From: Ilumatobacteraceae bacterium
Lineage (GTDB): Bacteria > Actinomycetota > Acidimicrobiia > Acidimicrobiales > Ilumatobacteraceae
DNA: 8,329 nt
Direction: 5' to 3'
Assembly (NCBI GenBank): GCA_023257035.1
Contig: JALRDI010000167.1
Location: 1 to 8,329, forward strand
Shown: positions 6,753-8,329 of the stretch, one piece after another
Layout of the letters: every line of letters starts with the position of its first letter
Position numbering within the stretch: position 1 is the stretch's first letter
Made by a program: the position numbers and the translations under genes
The notes under the pieces: model-generated
Database searches by the model: none
What the model saw: the letters and a program-made list of their open reading frames with translations, nothing else
Told to the model about the DNA's origin: nothing

Positions 6753-7586
6753 GTGATCGAAACGTCCGCGATACGTCGTAGTGCAAGCGCGATGCGGACT
6801 GCGCTGGTTGGCCAGCAGACGATCTGTTTCTCTTCCCGCAGACTTTCAGGACCAGCTCCTGGTGTAGGCCGGGTAATCGAGAACATCGAACGCGACGGTC
6901 GCGAATTTGAATTCACCTGGGATGACGGTCTCGTGCTCCACACGAACCTCCGTCGATCGGGTTCATGGGATCTGTATCGCGTCGGCGACAGGTGGCGCCG
7001 TAAGCAGGCAGATGCGACTGCCCTTATCGAGTCTGAAGATTGGGTTGCTGTCTGTTTCGATGCGGCCGAGGTTGAGACGTACCGCAAGGAGCCGATTGAC
7101 CGGCATCCGTCGCGGGGTCGTGTCGGGCCTGACCTTTCAGATCCAGATGTCGATAGAGAGTTGGTCGTCGAAACCATTCTTCGTCACGCCAACCCGTCGA
7201 CTCGGATTCGTGAAGCATTGCTTGATGCAAGAGTCGTGCGTGGACTTGGCAATGTGTATGCCGCTGAAGCCTTGTGGGCAACCCGGCTTAGCCCTTGGGC
7301 CCGTGTTGGTGATATCGCCCGTTCTGACCTCATCATGTTGGTCAACTATGCGTCCCGGATTCTCAATGAGCATTTGAATGCTCTTGGTGATGATGGGTTC
7401 GTAAATCTTGTGCCCTTTGAGGTGTACGGCCGCAACGGTCGAGTGTGTAATCGATGCGGAGATTCGATCGATATCACGAATGCGCCACCTGATAGCCGGC
7501 CTGTGTACTGGTGCCCAGGTTGCCAGACTCGACTTGATTGGCGACTTCTCGACGACACGCCACCTCGTGGTGCGCAACCCTCGTAG
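6753..7586 (+). CDS. Fpg/Nei-family DNA glycosylase homologue lacking canonical catalytic residues
   Basis: This 277-residue protein has the whole Fpg/Nei (endonuclease VIII) architecture: the N-terminal beta-sandwich, HPSRGRVGPDLSDPD at 118-132, the helix-two-turn-helix LLDARVVRGLGNVYAAEALW at 156-175 with N167, and a C-terminal zinc finger VCNRCG...SRPVYWCPGCQ with C232, C235, C254, C257 and the conserved R249. The family normally cleaves oxidised bases using Pro2 as nucleophile, with Glu3, Glu6 and a beta-hairpin Lys. Without gaps, the N-terminus MIETSAIRR aligns to E. coli Nei MPEGPEIRR: Pro2 is Ile, Glu6 is Ala and Glu3 is kept. The lysine of the GK motif is R50 in GREFEF. The GTG start is supported by the -10 element at 6740 and by this gap-free alignment. 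It may be inactive or have another role such as lesion binding. It is convergent with the oxidoreductase gene across five bases. Confidence 0.88.
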   Translation: MIETSAIRRSASAMRTALVGQQTICFSSRRLSGPAPGVGRVIENIERDGREFEFTWDDGLVLHTNLRRSGSWDLYRVGDRWRRKQADATALIESEDWVAVCFDAAEVETYRKEPIDRHPSRGRVGPDLSDPDVDRELVVETILRHANPSTRIREALLDARVVRGLGNVYAAEALWATRLSPWARVGDIARSDLIMLVNYASRILNEHLNALGDDGFVNLVPFEVYGRNGRVCNRCGDSIDITNAPPDSRPVYWCPGCQTRLDWRLLDDTPPRGAQPS

Positions 7587-7591
7587 TCGAG

Positions 7592-7993
7592 TTACTGGGC
7601 GTCGGGAACTCGACCGAGCACCCGGTCGACATCGATGATGATCGCAACTCGGTCGTCGCGTTCAGCCGGTTGCCGGTAGCGACGTGCGTAGCGCTCTTCG
7701 GCAACGCGTATCTCTTCTTGGTCTCGAGAGACGCGTACCGTTCCTTCGAATGACAGCCAACGTGGACCATCGACTTGGCTGACCACGGCACGGCCGTTGC
7801 GGTCGGCATTCACCACTTTCTGAGAGCCATCAACCGCAATAATCATTGCTGTTGCGGTCGGCATGTCGTAGCTGAATCCGACGGGAACCACATGGGGTGA
7901 ACCGTCGGCCCGCAACGTGGTGAGGGTCGCTAAGACGTAGTCACGAAGAAATGTCTGAGCATCATCTGACAACTGGTGTGGGTCGAGAGCCAT
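7592..7993 (-). CDS. PPOX-class F420-dependent oxidoreductase-like protein
   Basis: This 133-residue split-barrel protein belongs to the pyridoxamine 5'-phosphate oxidase-like superfamily, in the group of short actinobacterial proteins (FDOR type) that use F420 or flavin. Typical elements are YVLATLTTLRADGSPHVVPVGF at 19-40, IIAVDGSQKVVNADRNGRAV at 51-70, whose SQKVVNADRN is the usual phosphate/cofactor-binding segment (K59, N62, R65), and FEGTVRV at 82-88 followed by the ERYARRY helix at 100-106. The cofactor and substrate cannot be read from the sequence. F420H2, FMN or heme-type ligands are all known in relatives. The start ATG lies eight bases after the stop of the ABC permease gene with no Shine-Dalgarno, so the two are probably co-transcribed. 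Its stop faces the Nei-like gene stop five bases away. Confidence 0.87.
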   Translation of the reverse strand: MALDPHQLSDDAQTFLRDYVLATLTTLRADGSPHVVPVGFSYDMPTATAMIIAVDGSQKVVNADRNGRAVVSQVDGPRWLSFEGTVRVSRDQEEIRVAEERYARRYRQPAERDDRVAIIIDVDRVLGRVPDAQ

Positions 7994-8001
7994 GGTCGTC
8001 G

Positions 8002-8329
8002 CTACTGGGTTGAGATCGCTTCAAGAACATCGAGGCGAGCGGCGCGACGGGCAGGGAACCATGCAGCGATGACTCCAAGTAGGCCGCCTACCACCACGTA
8101 GACAATGAGCTGTCCCCATGGGATTCCAAGTTTGCTGACGAATGAGTCAGGAATCGCAATCACCGCTGCCCACCCGAGTAACAAGCCCAGTAGAACACCG
8201 AGCAGGGCACCAAAAAGGCTGATGATGGCTGCTTCCCATCGAACGCTTGATTGCAGTTGCCGTCGGGTCATACCGACGGCTCGAAGCAGACCAATTTCAC
8301 GGGTTCGTTCAAGCACTGCAAGCACCATG
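8002..8329 (-). CDS. FtsX/MacB-like ABC transporter permease, C-terminal part (5' end outside window)
   Basis: The 109 visible codons are the C-terminal end of an FtsX-like (MacB/LolC-type) ABC permease; the frame remains open at base 8329, so the start lies outside. ERTREIGLLRAVGMTRRQL is the coupling-helix signature that contacts the ATPase subunit. It is followed by two transmembrane segments (AAIISLFGALLGVLLGLLLGWAA and the LIVYVVVGGLLGVIAAW region) and the cytoplasmic tail FPARRAARLDVLEAIS, all characteristic of this family. Such permeases usually export lipids, peptides or drugs or act on the cell envelope; no substrate can be inferred here. The ATP-binding subunit would be expected upstream on the minus strand, beyond the right edge. 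The F420-type oxidoreductase gene follows eight bases downstream. Confidence 0.92.
   Translation of the reverse strand, partial: MVLAVLERTREIGLLRAVGMTRRQLQSSVRWEAAIISLFGALLGVLLGLLLGWAAVIAIPDSFVSKLGIPWGQLIVYVVVGGLLGVIAAWFPARRAARLDVLEAISTQ

Noticed and set aside
6701..7177. Minus-strand open frame opposite the Nei-like gene
   Set aside because: Ser/Arg/Thr-rich with no motif; the plus strand encodes a clear Fpg/Nei fold through the whole region.

Overview
The window is densely packed protein-coding DNA at moderate GC: eleven genes, two of them cut by the window edges, with intergenic gaps of 63 bases or less. No rRNA, tRNA, CRISPR array or mobile element was seen. Gene content points to an actinobacterium. 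The markers are two mycofactocin-maturation genes (mftE, mftF), a PPOX-class F420-type flavin/deazaflavin oxidoreductase, and a DUF4916 Nudix-like protein typical of Actinobacteria. Moderate GC and the near absence of Shine-Dalgarno motifs suggest a lineage such as the Acidimicrobiia rather than a high-GC streptomycete or mycobacterium; this placement is inference.

Layout, left to right. (1) 1-1138, minus strand: ung (uracil-DNA glycosylase) followed by a YihY/BrkB-family membrane protein that runs off the left edge; stop and start overlap as TGATG. (2) 1179-3142, plus strand: a PLP-dependent D-cysteine desulfhydrase-like enzyme and a ROK sugar kinase, joined by a GTGA overlap. (3) 3174-6089, minus strand: mftE, mftF and an alanine-racemase-like gene, in that transcriptional order, very probably one operon. 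(4) 6153-7586, plus strand: the DUF4916 gene and a Fpg/Nei-type DNA glycosylase homologue that has lost canonical catalytic residues. (5) 7592-8329, minus strand: an FtsX-like ABC permease (C-terminal part only) followed by the F420-type oxidoreductase.

The most interesting part is block 3. The mycofactocin peptidase and glycosyltransferase sit away from the precursor and radical-SAM genes, none of which is in the window, and are followed 10 bases later by a PLP-fold alanine-racemase relative. That protein keeps the PLP lysine but appears to lack the second catalytic base. It is a candidate accessory factor for mycofactocin or another cell-envelope product. The second most interesting item is the Nei-like protein, in which the N-terminal proline nucleophile, the second conserved glutamate and the beta-hairpin lysine are all replaced while the DNA-binding modules are intact.

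Two plus-strand genes have a TANNNT -10 hexamer 6-7 bases before the start codon, the arrangement expected for leaderless mRNAs. No start in the window is preceded by a well-spaced AGGAGG.
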